Assembly (NCBI RefSeq): GCF_050947335.1
Contig: NW_027473480.1
Location: 1-64,000 of the forward strand
Source of the DNA: Megachile rotundata
Lineage: Eukaryota > Arthropoda > Insecta > Hymenoptera > Megachilidae
Length of the DNA: 64,000 bases
Direction: 5' to 3'
Under the pieces are notes generated by a model. It was not told the DNA's origin. It saw only the letters and a list, made by a program, of their open reading frames with translations, and made no database searches. The translations under genes were made by a program, and so were the position numbers. Of this stretch, positions 42,901 to 59,000 are shown piece by piece. Position 1 is the first letter of the stretch. Every line of letters begins with the position of its first letter.

Positions 42901-44216
42901 GACAATTACTATACTTATTACTCTTATTATTATGAATCTAACTCCTATTATTAACCATATTATGCAGATATGATCGATAGAACTACAATTACTTTACTTA
43001 TTACTCTTATTATTATTAATCTAACTCATATTATTAACCATATTATGCTAATATGATCGATAGAACGACAATTACTATACTTATTACTCTTATTATTATG
43101 AATCTAACTCATATTATTAACCATATTATGCAGATATGATCGATAGAACTACAATTACTATACTCATTACTCTTATTATTATCAATCTAACTCATATTAT
43201 TAGCCATATTATGCATATATGATCGATGGAACGATAATTACTATACTTATTACACTCACTATTATCAATCTAACTCATGTTATTAACCATATTATGCAGA
43301 TATGATCGACAGCACGACATTTACTATACTTATTACTCTTATTATTATCAATCTAACTCATATTATTAGCCATATTGTGCTTATATGATCGATAGAACGA
43401 CAATTACTATACTTATTACTATCATTATTATCAATCTAACTCATATTACCAGCCATATTATGCTTAAATGATCGATAGAACGACAATTACTATACTTATT
43501 ACACTTACTATTATCAATCTAACTCATATTATTAACCATGTTATGCTTATATGATCGATAGAACGACAATTACTTTACTTATTACTCTTATTATTATTAA
43601 TCTAACTCATATTATTAACCATATTATGCTAATATGATCGATAGAACGACAATTACTATACTTATTACTCTTATTATTATGAATCTAACTCATATTATTA
43701 ACCATATTATGCAGATATGATCGATAGAACTACAATTACTTTACTTATTACTTTTATTATTATTAATCTAACTCATATTATTAACCATATTATGCTAATA
43801 TGATCGATAGAACGACAATTACTATACTTATTACTCTTATTATTATGAATCTAACTCATATTACCAGCCATATTATGCTTAAATGATCGATAGAACGACA
43901 ATTACTATACTTATTACTCTTATTATTATTAATCTAACTCATATTATTAACCATATTATGCTAATATGATCGATAGAACGACAATTACTATACTTATTAC
44001 TCTTATTATTATGAATCTAACTCATATTATTAACCATATTATGCAGATACGATCGATAGAACTACAATTACTATACTTATTACTCTTATTATTATCAATC
44101 TAACTCCTATTATTAGCCATATTATGCTTATATGATCGATAGAACGACAATTACTATATTTATTACTCGTACTATTATCAATCTAACTCATATTATTGGC
44201 CATATTATGCTTATAT
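39901..44216 (+). repeat. 52-mer HOR with tandem T-U-headed sub-units
   Basis: The unit is 4316 bp, exactly 52 x 83. After S-A2-F-B come three T-U-headed sub-units: a 20-mer (T to B), a short 6-mer (T-U-C-D-E/F-B) and a final 22-mer (T to Q). The U tails are at 40391, 42051 and 42549, that is 1660 and 498 bp apart. The 6-mer contains a hybrid E/F monomer at 42225-42307, with AACCATGTT of E and tail CTAATAT of F. It is the longest unit in the central domain. Confidence 0.91.
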
Positions 44217-45378
44217 GATCGATAGAACGACAATTACTGTACTTATTACTCTTATCATTATCGATCTAACTCATATTATTAGCCATATTATGCTTATATT
44301 ATCGATAGAACGACAATTACTGTACTTATTACTCTTATTGTTATCAATTTAACTCATATTATTAACCATGTTATGCTTATATGATCGATAGAACGACAAT
44401 TACTTTACTTATTACTCTTATTATTATTAATCTAACTCATATTATTAACCATATTATGCTAATATGATCGATAGAACGACAATTACTATACTTATTGCTC
44501 TTATTATTATGAATCTAACTCATATTATTAACCATATTATGCAGATATGATCGATAGAACTACAATTACTATACTCATTACTCTTATTATTATCAATCTA
44601 ACTCATATTATTAGCCATATTATGCATATATGATCGATAGAACGACAATTACTATACTTATTACACTCACTATTATCAATCTAACTCATGTTATTAACCA
44701 TATTATGCAGATATGATCGACAGCACGACATTTACTATACTTATTACTCTTATTATTATCAATCTAACTCATATTATTAGCCATATTGTGCTTATATGAT
44801 CGATAGAACGACAATTACTATACTTATTACTATTATTATTATCAATCTAACTCATATTATTAGCCATATTATGCATATATGATCGATAGAACGACAATTA
44901 CTGTACTTATTACTCTTATCATTATCGATCTAACTCATATTATTAGCCATATTATGCTTATATTATCGATAGAACGACAATTACTGTACTTATTACTGTT
45001 ATTATTATCAATTTAACTCATATTATTAGCCATATTATGCTTATATGATCGATAGAACGACAATTACTATACTTATTACTCTTATTATTATGAATCTAAC
45101 TCATATTATTAACCATATTATGCAGATATGATCGATAGAACTACAATTGCTATACTCATTACTCTTATTATTATCAATCTAACTCATATTATTAGCCATA
45201 TTATGCTTATATGATCGATAGAACGACAATTACTATACTTATTACTCTTATTATTATCAATCTAACTCATATTATTAGCCATATTATGCTTATATGATCG
45301 ATAGAACGACAATTACTGTACTTACTACTCTTATCATTATCGATCTAACTCATATTTTTAGCCATATTATGCTTATAT
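44217..45378 (+). repeat. S-to-V 14-mer block, right copy
   Basis: The block is S-A2-F-B-I-J-K-L2-S-A-B-C-N-V over 1162 bp, matching 6294-7455. B has the private TTGCTC (44491). This marks the return from the 23-mer-derived domain to the complex domain. Its distance from the left copy is 37923 bp. Confidence 0.88.
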
Positions 45379-46872
45379 GATCGATAGAACGACAATTACT
45401 ATACTTATTACTCTTATTATTATCAATCTAACTCATATTATTAGCCATATTATGCTTAAATGATCGATAGAACGACAATTACTATACTTATTACTCTTAT
45501 TATTATGAATCTAACTCGTATTATTAACCATATTATGCAGATATGATCGATAGAACTACAATTGCTATACTCATTACTCTTATTATTATCAATCTAACTC
45601 ATATTATTAGCCATATTATGCTTATATGATCGATAGAACGACAATTACTGTACTTACTACTCTTATCATTATCGATCTAACTCATATTTTTAGCCATATT
45701 ATGCTTATATTATCGATAGAACGACAATTACTGTACTTATTACTCTTATTGTTATCAATTTAACTCATATTATTAACCATGTTATGCTTATATGATCGAT
45801 AGAACGACAATTACTTTACTTATTACTCTTATTATTATTAATCTAACTCATATTATTAACCATATTATGCTAATATGATCGATAGAACGACAATTACTAT
45901 ACTTATTGCTCTTATTATTATGAATCTAACTCATATTATTAACCATATTATGCAGATATGATCGATAGAACTACAATTACTATACTCATTACTCTTATTA
46001 TTATCAATCTAACTCATATTATTAGCCATATTATGCATATATGATCGATAGAACGACAATTACTATACTTATTACACTCACTATTATCAATCTAACTCAT
46101 GTTATTAACCATATTATGCAGATATGATCGACAGCACGACATTTACTATACTTATTACTCTTATTATTATCAATCTAACTCATATTATTAGCCATATTGT
46201 GCTTATATGATCGATAGAACGACAATTACTATACTTATTACTCTTATTATTATGAATCTAACTCATATTATTAACCATATTATGCAGATATGATCGATAG
46301 AACTACAATTGCTATACTCATTACTCTTATTATTATCAATCTAACTCATATTATTAGCCATATTATGCTTATATGATCGATAGAACGACAATTACTATAC
46401 TTATTACTCTTATTATTATCAATCTAACTCATATTATTAGCCATATTATGCTTATATGATCGATAGAACGACAATTACTGTACTTACTACTCTTATCATT
46501 ATCGATCTAACTCATATTTTTAGCCATATTATGCTTATATGATCGATAGAACGACAATTACTGTACTTATTACTGTTATTATTATCAATTTAACTCATAT
46601 TATTAGCCATATTATGCTTATATGATCGATAGAACGACAATTACTATACTTATTACTCTTATTATTATGAATCTAACTCATATTATTAACCATATTATGC
46701 AGATATGATCGATAGAACTACAATTGCTATACTCATTACTCTTATTATTATCAATCTAACTCATATTATTAGCCATATTATGCTTATATGATCGATAGAA
46801 CGACAATTACTGTACTTACTACTCTTATCATTATCGATCTAACTCATATTTTTAGCCATATTATGCTTATAT
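45379..46872 (+). repeat. 18-monomer block with a partial 17-mer duplication
   Basis: The order is O-B-C-V-A2-F-B-I-J-K-B-C-N-V-A-B-C-V. The run A2-F-B-I-J-K repeats that of the previous block 1411 bp (17 x 83) upstream and shares TTGCTC in B (45902). After K the array jumps to B and so skips L2-S-A. The first B has ACTCGTATT, a private change. Confidence 0.83.
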
Positions 46873-49114
46873 GATCGATAGAACGACAAGTACTATACTT
46901 ATTACTCTTATTATTATCAATCTAACTCATATTATTAGTCATATTATGCTTATATGATCGATAGAACGACAATTACTATACTTATTACTCTTATTATTAT
47001 CAATCTAACTCATATTATTAGCCATATTATGATTATATGATCGATAGAACGACAAGTACTATACTTATTACTCTTATTATTATCAATCTAACTCATATTA
47101 TTAGCCATATCATGCTTATATGATCGACAGAACGACAATTACTATACTTATTATTCTTATTTTTATCAACCTAACTCATATTATTAGCCATATTATGCTT
47201 AAATGATCGATAGAACGACAATTACTATACTTATTACTCTTATTATTATGAATCTAACTCATATTATTAACCATATTATGCAGATATGATCGATAGAGCT
47301 ACAATTACTATACCCATTACTCTTATTATTATCAATCTAACTCATATTATTAGCCATATTATGCTTATATGATCGATAGAACGACAATTACTGTACTCAC
47401 TACTCTTATTATTATCAATCTAACTCATATTATTAGCCATATTATGCTTATATGATCGACAGGACGACAATTACTGTACTTATTACACTTACTATTATCA
47501 ATCTAACTCATATTATTACCCATATTATGCTTATATGATCGATAGAACGACAATTACTATACTTATTACTCTTATTATTATCAATCTAACTCATATTATT
47601 AGCCATATTATGCTTAAATGATCGATAGAACGACAATTACTATACTCATTACTCTTATTATTATCAAGCTAACTCATATTATTAGCCATATTATGCTTAT
47701 ATGATCGACAGAACGACAATTACTGTACTTATTACACTTACTATTATCAATCTAACTCATATTATTACCCATATTATGCTTATATGATCGATAGAACGAC
47801 AATTACTATACTTATTACTCTTATTATTATCAATCTAACTCATATTATTAGCCATATTATGCTTAAATGATCGATAGAACGACAATTACTATACTTATTA
47901 CTCTTATTATTATCAAGCTAACTCATATTATTAGCCATATTATGCTTATATGATCGACAGAACGACAATTACTATACTTATTATTCTTATTTTTATCAAC
48001 CTAACTCATATTATTAGCCATATTATGCTTAAATGATCGATAGAACGACAATTACTATACTTATTACTCTTATTATTATCAATCTAACTCATATTATTAG
48101 CCATATTATGCTTAAATGATCGATAGAACGACAATTACTATACTTATTACTCTTATTATTATCAAGCTAACTCATATTATTAGCCACATTATGCTTATAT
48201 GATCGACAGAACGACAATTACTATACTCATTATTCTTATTTTTATCAACCTAACTCATATTATTAGCCATATTATGCTTAAATGATCGATAGAACGACAA
48301 TTACTATACTTATTACTCTTATTATTATCAATCTAACTCATATTATTAGCCATATTATGCTTATATAATCGATAGAACGACAATTACTGTACTTATTACT
48401 CTTATCATTATCGATCTAACTCATATTGTTAGCCATATTATGCTTATATGATCGATAGAACGACATTTTACTATACTTATTACTCTTATTATTATCAATC
48501 TAACTCATATTACTAGCCATATTATGCTTAAATGATCGATAGAACGACAACTACTATACTTATTTCTCTTATTATTATCAATCTAACTCATATTATTGGC
48601 CATATTATGCTTATATGATCGATAGAACGACAATTACTGTACTTATTACTCTTATCATTATCGATCTAACTCATATTATTAGCCATATTATGCTTATATT
48701 ATCGATAGAACGACAATTACTGTACTTATTACTCTTATTGTTATCAATTTAACTCATATTATTAACCATGTTATGCTTATATGATCGATAGAACGACAAT
48801 TACTTTACTTATTACTCTTATTATTATTAATCTAACTCATATTATTAACCATATTATGCTAATATGATCGATAGAACGACAATTACTATACTTATTACTC
48901 TTATTATTATGAATCTAACTCATATTATTAACCATATTATGCAGATATGATCGATAGAACTACAATTACTATACTCATTACTCTTATTATTATCAATCTA
49001 ACTCATATTATTAGCCATATTATGCATATATGATCGATAGAACGACAATTACTATACTTATTACACTCACTATTATCAATCTAACTCATGTTATTAACCG
49101 TATTATGCAGATAT

Positions 49115-49197
49115 GATCGACAGCACGACATTTACTATACTTATTACTCTTATTATTATCAATCTAACTCATATTATTAGCCATATTATGCTTATAT
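49115..49197 (+). repeat. Hybrid monomer at a two-monomer deletion
   Basis: The 5' part is K (GACAGCACGACATTT). The 3' part is ATTATGCTTATAT of S, followed by an A monomer starting TATCGATAG. In the other copies (15250-15500 and 55340-55590) K, L2 and S stand separately. Exactly two monomers (166 bp) are missing here, so the exchange was in register. Confidence 0.85.
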
Positions 49198-52100
49198 TAT
49201 CGATAGAACGACAATTACTGTACTTATTACTGTTATTATTATCAATTTAACTCATATTATTAGCCATATTATGCTTATATGATCGATAGAACGACAATTA
49301 CTATACTTATTACTCTTATTATTATGAATCTAACTCATATTATTAACCATATTATGCAGATATGATCGATAGAACTACAATTGCTATACTCATTACTCTT
49401 ATTATTATCAATCTAACTCATATTATTAGCCATATTATGCTTATATGATCGATAGAACGACAATTACTACACTTATTACTCTTATTATTATCAATCTAAC
49501 TCATATTACCAGCCATATTATGCTTAAATGATCGATAGAACGACAATTACTATACTTATTACTCTTATTATTATGAATCTAACTCATATTATTAACCATA
49601 TTAAGCAGATATGATCGATAGAGCTACAATTACTATACCCATTACTCTTATTATTACCAATCTAACTCATATTATTAGCCATATTATGCTTATATGATCG
49701 ATAGAACGACAATTACTGTACTTACTACTCTTATCATTATCGATCTAACTCATATTATTAGCCATATTATGCTTATATGATCGATAGAACGACAATTACT
49801 ATACTTATTACTCTTATTATTATCAATCTAACTCATATTATTAGCCATATTATGCTTAAATGATCGATAGAACGACAATTACTATACTTATTACTCTTAT
49901 TATTATCAATCTAACTCATATTATTAGCCATATTATGCTTAAATGATCGATAGAACGACAATTACTGTACTTATTACTCTTATTATTATCAAGCTAACTC
50001 ATATTATTAGCCATATTATGCTTATATGATCGACAGAACTGCAATTACTATACTTATTATTCTTATTTTTATCAACCTAACTCATATTATTAGCCATATT
50101 ATGCTTAAATGATCGATAGAACGACAATTACTATACTTATTACTCTTATTATTATTAATCTAACTCATATTATTAGCCATATTATGCTTAAATGATCGAT
50201 AGAACGACAATTACTATACTTATTACTCTTATTTTTATCAAGCTAACTCATATTATTAGCCATGTTATGCTTATATGATCGATAGAACGACAATTACTAT
50301 ACTTATTACTCTCATTATTATGAATCTAACTCATATTATTAACCATATTATGCAGATATGATCGATAGAACTACAATTACTATACTCATTACTCTTATTA
50401 TTATCAGTCTAACTCATATTATTAGCCATATTATGCTTAAATGATCGATAGAACGACAATTACTATACTTATTACTCTTATTATTATCAAGCTAACTCAT
50501 ATTATTAGCCATATTATGCTTATATGATCGACAGAACGACAATTACTATACATATTATTCTTATTTTTATCAACCTAACTCATATTATTAGCCATATTAT
50601 GCTTAAATGATCGATAGAACGACAATTACTATACTTATTACTCTTATCATTATCGATCTAACTCATATTGTTAGCCATATTATGCTTATATGATCGATAG
50701 AACGACATTTTACTATACTTATTACTCTTATTATTATCAATCTAACTTATATTATTAGCCATATTATGCAGATATGATCGATAGAACGACAATTACTATA
50801 CTTATTACACTCACTATTATCAATCTAACTCATATTATTAACAATATTATGCAGATATGATCGATAGCACGACATTTACTATACTTATTACTCTTATTAT
50901 TATCAATCTAACTCATATTAATAGCCATATTATGCTTAAATGATCGATAGAACGACAACTACTATACTTATTACTCTTATTATTATCAATCTAACTCATA
51001 TTATTAGCCATATTATGCTTATATGATCGATAGAACGACAATTACTATACTCACTACTCTTATTATTATCAATCTAACTCATATTATTAGCCATACTATG
51101 CTTATATGATCGACAGAACGACAATTACTGTACTTATTACACTCACTATTATCAATCTAACTCATGTTATTAACCATATTATGCAGATATGATCGATAGA
51201 ACGACATTTACTATACTTATTACTCTTATCATTATCGATCTAACTCATATTATTAGCCATATTATGCTTATATTATCGATAGAACGACAATTACTGTACT
51301 TATTACTGTTATTATTATCAATTTAACTCATATTATTAGCCATATTATGCTTATATGATCGATAGAACGACAATTACTATACTTATTACTCTTATTATTA
51401 TGAATCTAACTCATATTATTAACCATATTATGCAGATATGATCGATGGAACTACAATTGCTATACTCATTACTCTTATTATTATCAATCTAACTCATATT
51501 ATTAGCCATATTATGCTTATATGATCGATAGAACGACAATTACTACACTTATTACTCTTATTATTATCAATCTAACTCATATTACCAGCCATATTATGCT
51601 TAAATGATCGATAGAACGACAATTACTATACTTATTACACTTACTATTATCAATCTAACTCATATTATTAGCCATATTACGCAGATATGATCGATAGAAC
51701 TACAATTACTATACTCATTACTCTTATTATTATCAATCTAACTCATATTATTAGCCATATTATGCATATATGATCGATAGAACGACAATTACTATACTTA
51801 TTACACTCACTATTATCAATCTAACTCATGTTATTAACCATATTATGCAGATATGATCGACAGCACGACATTTACTATACTTATTACTCTTATTATTATC
51901 AATCTAACTCATATTATTAGCCATATTGTGCTTATATGATCGATAGAACGACAATTACTATACTTATTACTATTATTATTATCAATCTAACTCATATTAT
52001 TAGCCATATTATGCATATATGATCGATAGAACGACAATTACTGTACTTATTACTCTTATCATTATCGATCTAACTCATATTATTAGCCATATTATGCTTA

Positions 52101-52518
52101 TATGATCGATAGAACGACAATTACTATACTTATTACTCTTATTATTATCAATCTAACTCATATTATTAGCCATATTATGCTTATATGATCGATAGAACGA
52201 CAATTACTGTACTTACTACTCTTATCATTATCGATCTAACTCATATTTTTAGCCATATTATGCTTATAAGATCGATAGAACGACAATTACTATACTTATT
52301 ACTCTTATTATTATCAATCTAACTCATATTATTAACCATATTATGCAGATATGATCGATAGAACTACAATTACTATACTCATTACTCTTATTATTATCAA
52401 TCTAACTCATATTATTAGCCATATTATGCATATATGATCGATAGAACGACAATTACTATACTTATTACACTCACTATTATCAATCTAACTCATGTTATTA
52501 ACCATATTATGCAGATAT

Positions 52519-52601
52519 GATCGACAGCACGACATTTACTATACTTATTACTCTTATTATTATCAATCTAACTCATATTATTAGCCATATTATGCATATA
52601 T
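52519..52601 (+). repeat. Hybrid monomer K/L2
   Basis: It begins GACAGCACGACATTT as in K but ends ATTATGCATATAT as in L2, and S follows. One monomer has been lost compared with the K-L2-S order at 58910-59160. It marks the point where this super-unit leaves colinearity with the following one. Confidence 0.82.
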
Positions 52602-53099
52602 GATCGATAGAACGACAATTACTGTACTTGTTACTCTTATCATTATCGATCTAACTCATATTATTAGCCATATTATGCTTATATTATCGATAGAACGACA
52701 ATTACTGTACTTATTACTGTTATTATTATCAATTTAACTCATATTATTAGCCATATTATGCTTATATGATCGATAGAACGACAACTACTATACTTATTAC
52801 TCTTATTATTATGAATCTAACTCATATTATTAACCATATTATGCAGATATGATCGATAGAACTACAATTGCTATACTCATTACTCTTATTATTATCAATC
52901 TAACTCATATTATTAGCCATATTATGCTTATATGATCGATAGAACGACAATTACTATACTTATTACTCTTATTATTATCAATCTAACTCATATTATTAGC
53001 CATATTATGCTTATATGATCGATAGAACGACAATTACTGTACTTACTACTCTTATCATTATCGATCTAACTCATATTTTTAGCCATATTATGCTTATAT

Positions 53100-56000
53100 G
53101 ATCGATAGAACGACAAGTACTATACTTATTACTCTTATTATTATCAATCTAACTCATATTATTAGTCATATTATGCTTATATGATCGATAGAACGACAAT
53201 TACTATACTTATTACTCTTATTATTATCAATCTAACTCATATTATTAGCCATATTATGATTATATGATCGATAGAACGACAAGTACTATACTTATTACTC
53301 TTATTATTATCAATCTAACTCATATTATTAGCCATATCATGCTTATATGATCGACAGAACGACAATTACTATACTTATTATTCTTATTTTTATCAACCTA
53401 ACTCATATTATTAGCCATATTATGCTTAAATGATCGATAGAACGACAATTACTATACTTATTACTCTTATTATTATGAATCTAACTCATATTATTAACCA
53501 TATTATGCAGATATGATCGATAGAGCTACAATTACTATACCCATTACTCTTATTATTATCAATCTAACTCATATTATTAGCCATATTATGCTTATATGAT
53601 CGATAGAACGACAATTACTGTACTCACTACTCTTATTATTATCAATCTAACTCATATTATTAGCCATATTATGCTTATATGATCGACAGGACGACAATTA
53701 CTGTACTTATTACACTTACTATTATCAATCTAACTCATATTATTACCCATATTATGCTTATATGATCGATAGAACGACAATTACTATACTTATTACTCTT
53801 ATTATTATCAATCTAACTCATATTATTAGCCATATTATGCTTAAATGATCGATAGAACGACAATTACTATACTTATTACTCTTATTATTATCAAGCTAAC
53901 TCATATTATTAGCCATATTATGCTTATATGATCGACAGAACGACAATTACTGTACTTATTACACTTACTATTATCAATCTAACTCATATTATTACCCATA
54001 TTATGCTTATATGATCGATAGAACGACAATTACTATACTTATTACTCTTATTATTATCAATCTAACTGATATTATTAGCCATATTATGCTTAAATGATCG
54101 ATAGAACGACAATTACTATACTTATTACTCTTATTATTATCAAGCTAACTCATATTATTAGCCATATTATGCTTATATGATCGACAGAACGACAATTACT
54201 ATACTTATTATTCTTATTTTTATCAACCTAACTCATATTATTAGCCATATTATGCTTAAATGATCGATAGAACGACAATTACTATACTTATTACTCTTAT
54301 TATTATCAATCTAACTCATATTATTAGCCATATTATGCTTAAATGATCGATAGAACGACAATTACTATACTTATTACTCTTATTATTATCAAGCTAACTC
54401 ATATTATTAGCCACATTATGCTTATATGATCGACAGAACGACAATTACTATACTCATTATTCTTATTTTTATCAACCTAACTCATATTATTAGCCATATT
54501 ATGCTTAAATGATCGATAGAACGACAATTACTATACTTATTACTCTTATTATTATCAATCTAACTCATATTATTAGCCATATTATGCTTATATAATCGAT
54601 AGAACGACAATTACTGTACTTATTACTCTTATCATTATCGATCTAACTCATATTGTTAGCCATATTATGCTTATATGATCGATAGAACGACATTTTACTA
54701 TACTTATTACTCTTATTATTATCAATCTAACTCATATTACTAGCCATATTATGCTTAAATGATCGATAGAACGACAACTACTATACTTATTTCTCTTATT
54801 ATTATCAATCTAACTCATATTATTGGCCATATTATGCTTATATGATCGATAGAACGACAATTACTGTACTTATTACTCTTATCATTATCGATCTAACTCA
54901 TATTATTAGCCATATTATGCTTATATTATCGATAGAACGACAATTACTGTACTTATTACTCTTATTGTTATCAATTTAACTCATATTATTAACCATGTTA
55001 TGCTTATATGATCGATAGAACGACAATTACTTTACTTATTACTCTTATTATTATTAATCTAACTCATATTATTAACCATATTATGCTAATATGATCGATA
55101 GAACGACAATTACTATACTTATTACTCTTATTATTATGAATCTAACTCATATTATTAACCATATTATGCAGATATGATCGATAGAACTACAATTACTATA
55201 CTCATTACTCTTATTATTATCAATCTAACTCATATTATTAGCCATATTATGCATATATGATCGATAGAACGACAATTACTATACTTATTACTCTCACTAT
55301 TATCAATCTAACTCATGTTATTAACCGTATTATGCAGATATGATCGACAGCACGACATTTACTATACTTATTACTCTTATTATTATCAATCTAACTCATA
55401 TTATTAGCCATATTGTGCTTATATGATCGATAGAACGACAATTACTATACTCATTACTATTATTATTATCAATCTAACTCATATTATTAGCCATATTATG
55501 CATATATGATCGATAGAACGACAATTACTGTACTTATTACTCTTATCATTATCGATCTAACTCATATTATTAGCCATATTATGCTTATATTATCGATAGA
55601 ACGACAATTACTGTACTTATTACTGTTATTATTATCAATTTAACTCATATTATTAGCCATATTATGCTTATATGATCGATAGAACGACAATTACTATACT
55701 TATTACTCTTATTATTATGAATCTAACTCATATTATTAACCATATTATGCAGATATGATCGATAGAACTACAATTGCTATACTCATTACTCTTATTATTA
55801 TCAATCTAACTCATATTATTAGCCATATTATGCTTATATGATCGATAGAACGACAATTACTACACTTATTACTCTTATTATTATCAATCTAACTCATATT
55901 ACCAGCCATATTATGCTTAAATGATCGATAGAACGACAATTACTATACTTATTACTCTTATTATTATGAATCTAACTCATATTATTAACCATATTAAGCA

Positions 56001-59000
56001 GATATGATCGATAGAGCTACAATTACTATACCCATTACTCTTATTATTATCAATCTAACTCATATTATTAGCCATATTATGCTTATATGATCGATAGAAC
56101 GACAATTACTGTACTTACTACTCTTATCATTATCGATCTAACTCATATTATTAGCCATATTATGCTTATATGATCGATAGAACGACAATTACTATACTTA
56201 TTACTCTTATTATTATCAATCTAACTCATATTATTAGCCATATTATGCTTAAATGATCGATAGAACGACAATTACTATACTTATTACTCTTATTATTATC
56301 AATCTAACTCATATTATTAGCCATATTATGCTTAAATGATCGATAGAACGACAATTACTGTACTTATTACTCTTATTATTATCAAGCTAACTCATATTAT
56401 TAGCCATATTATGCTTATATGATCGACAGAACGGCAATTACTATACTTATTATTCTTATTTTTATCAACCTAACTCATATTATTAGCCATATTATGCTTA
56501 AATGATCGATAGAACGACAATTACTATACTTATTACTCTTATTATTATTAATCTAACTCATATTATTAGCCATATTATGCTTAAATGATCGATAGAACGA
56601 CAATTACTATACTTATTACTCTTATTTTTATCAAGCTAACTCATATTATTAGCCATGTTATGCTTATATGATCGATAGAACGACAATTACTATACTTATT
56701 ACTCTCATTATTATGAATCTAACTCATATTATTAACCATATTATGCAGATATGATCGATAGAACTACAATTACTATACTCATTACTCTTATTATTATCAG
56801 TCTAACTCATATTATTAGCCATATTATGCTTAAATGATCGATAGAACGACAATTACTATACTTATTACTCTTATTATTATCAAGCTAACTCATATTATTA
56901 GCCATATTATGCTTATATGATCGACAGAACGACAATTACTATACATATTATTCTTATTTTTATCAACCTAACTCATATTATTAGCCATATTATGCTTAAA
57001 TGATCGATAGAACGACAATTACTATACTTATTACTCTTATCATTATCGATCTAACTCATATTGTTAGCCATATTATGCTTATATGATCGATAGAACGACA
57101 TTTTACTATACTTATTACTCTTATTATTATCAATCTAACTTATATTATTAGCCATATTATGCAGATATGATCGATAGAACGACAATTACTATACTTATTA
57201 CACTCACTATTATCAATCTAACTCATATTATTAACAATATTATGCAGATATGATCGATAGCACGACATTTACTATACTTATTACTCTTATTATTATCAAT
57301 CTAACTCATATTACTAGCCATATTATGCTTAAATGATCGATAGAACGACAACTACTATACTTATTACTCTTATTATTATCAATCTAACTCATATTATTAG
57401 CCATATTATGCTTATATGATCGATAGAACGACAATTACTATACTCACTACTCTTATTATTATCAATCTAACTCATATTATTAGCCATACTATGCTTATAT
57501 GATCGACAGAACGACAATTACTGTACTTATTACACTCACTATTATCAATCTAACTCATGTTATTAACCATATTATGCAGATATGATCGATAGAACGACAT
57601 TTACTATACTTATTACTCTTATCATTATCGATCTAACTCATATTATTAGCCATATTATGCTTATATTATCGATAGAACGACAATTACTGTACTTATTACT
57701 GTTATTGTTATCAATTTAACTCATATTATTAGCCATATTATGCTTATATGATCGATAGAACGACAATTACTATACTTATTACTCTTATTATTATGAATCT
57801 AACTCATATTATTAACCATATTATGCAGATATGATCGATGGAACTACAATTGCTATACTCATTACTCTTATTATTATCAATCTAACTCATATTATTAGCC
57901 ATATTATGCTTATATGATCGATAGAACGACAATTACTACACTTATTACTCTTATTATTATCAATCTAACTCATATTACCAGCCATATTATGCTTAAATGA
58001 TCGATAGAACGACAATTACTATACTTATTACACTTACTATTATCAATCTAACTCATATTATTAGCCATATTATGCAGATATGATCGATAGAACTACAATT
58101 ACTATACTCATTACTCTTATTATTATCAATCTAACTCATATTATTAGCCATATTATGCATATATGATCGATAGAACGACAATTACTATACTTATTACACT
58201 CACTATTATCAATCTAACTCATGTTATTAACCATATTATGTAGATATGATCGACAGCACGACATTTACTATACTTATTACTCTTATTATTATCAATCTAA
58301 CTCATATTATTAGCCATATTGTGCTTATATGATCGATAGAACGACAATTACTATACTTATTACTATTATTATTATCAATCTAACTAATATTATTAGCCAT
58401 ATTATGCATATATGATCGATAGAACGACAATTACTGTACTTATTACTCTTATCATTATCGATCTAACTCATATTATTAGCCATATTATGCTTATATGATC
58501 GATAGAACGACAATTACTATACTTATTACTCTTATTATTATCAATCTAACTCATATTATTAGCCATATTATGCTTATATGATCGATAGAACGACAATTAC
58601 TGTACTTACTACTCTTATCATTATCGATCTAACTCATATTTTTAGCCATATTATGCTTATAAGATCGATAGAACGACAATTACTATACTTATTACTCTTA
58701 TTATTATCAATCTAACTCATATTATTAACCATATTATGCAGATATGATCGATAGAACTACAATTACTATACTCATTACTCTTATTATTATCAATCTAACT
58801 CATATTATTAGCCATATTATGCATATATGATCGATAGAACGACAATTACTATACTTATTACACTCACTATTATCAATCTAACTCATGTTATTAACCATAT
58901 TATGCAGATATGATCGACAGCACGACATTTACTATACTTATTACTCTTATTATTATCAATCTAACTCATATTATTAGCCATATTGTGCTTATATGATCGA

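Larger units (their letters stand above)
22648..44216 (+). repeat. Central 23-mer-derived HOR domain (about 21.6 kb)
   Basis: Eleven successive units each end in Q (marker CTCGTACT at 24506, 26414, 28322, 29982, 30394, 32054, 33711, 35287, 36614, 39850 and 44166). Their sizes are 23, 23, 23, 20, 5, 20, 20, 19, 16, 39 and 52 monomers. The classes V, W, X, Y and Z of the flanks do not occur. The order and the shared mutations suggest recent local expansion. Confidence 0.9.
46873..53099 (+). repeat. 75-mer super-unit, copy 1
   Basis: The unit is 6227 bp, 75 monomers plus two one-base insertions (48464 and 50706). It begins W-N-W-X-B-Y-Z-ZZ and ends C-N-V, followed at once by the next W (53100). 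It is colinear with the next unit at an offset of 6227 bp as far as about 49190, and at 6393 bp after that, because this copy lacks two monomers at that point. Near its end K and L2 are fused at 52519-52601, then S with CTTGTTACTC follows, as at 9282. Confidence 0.9.
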
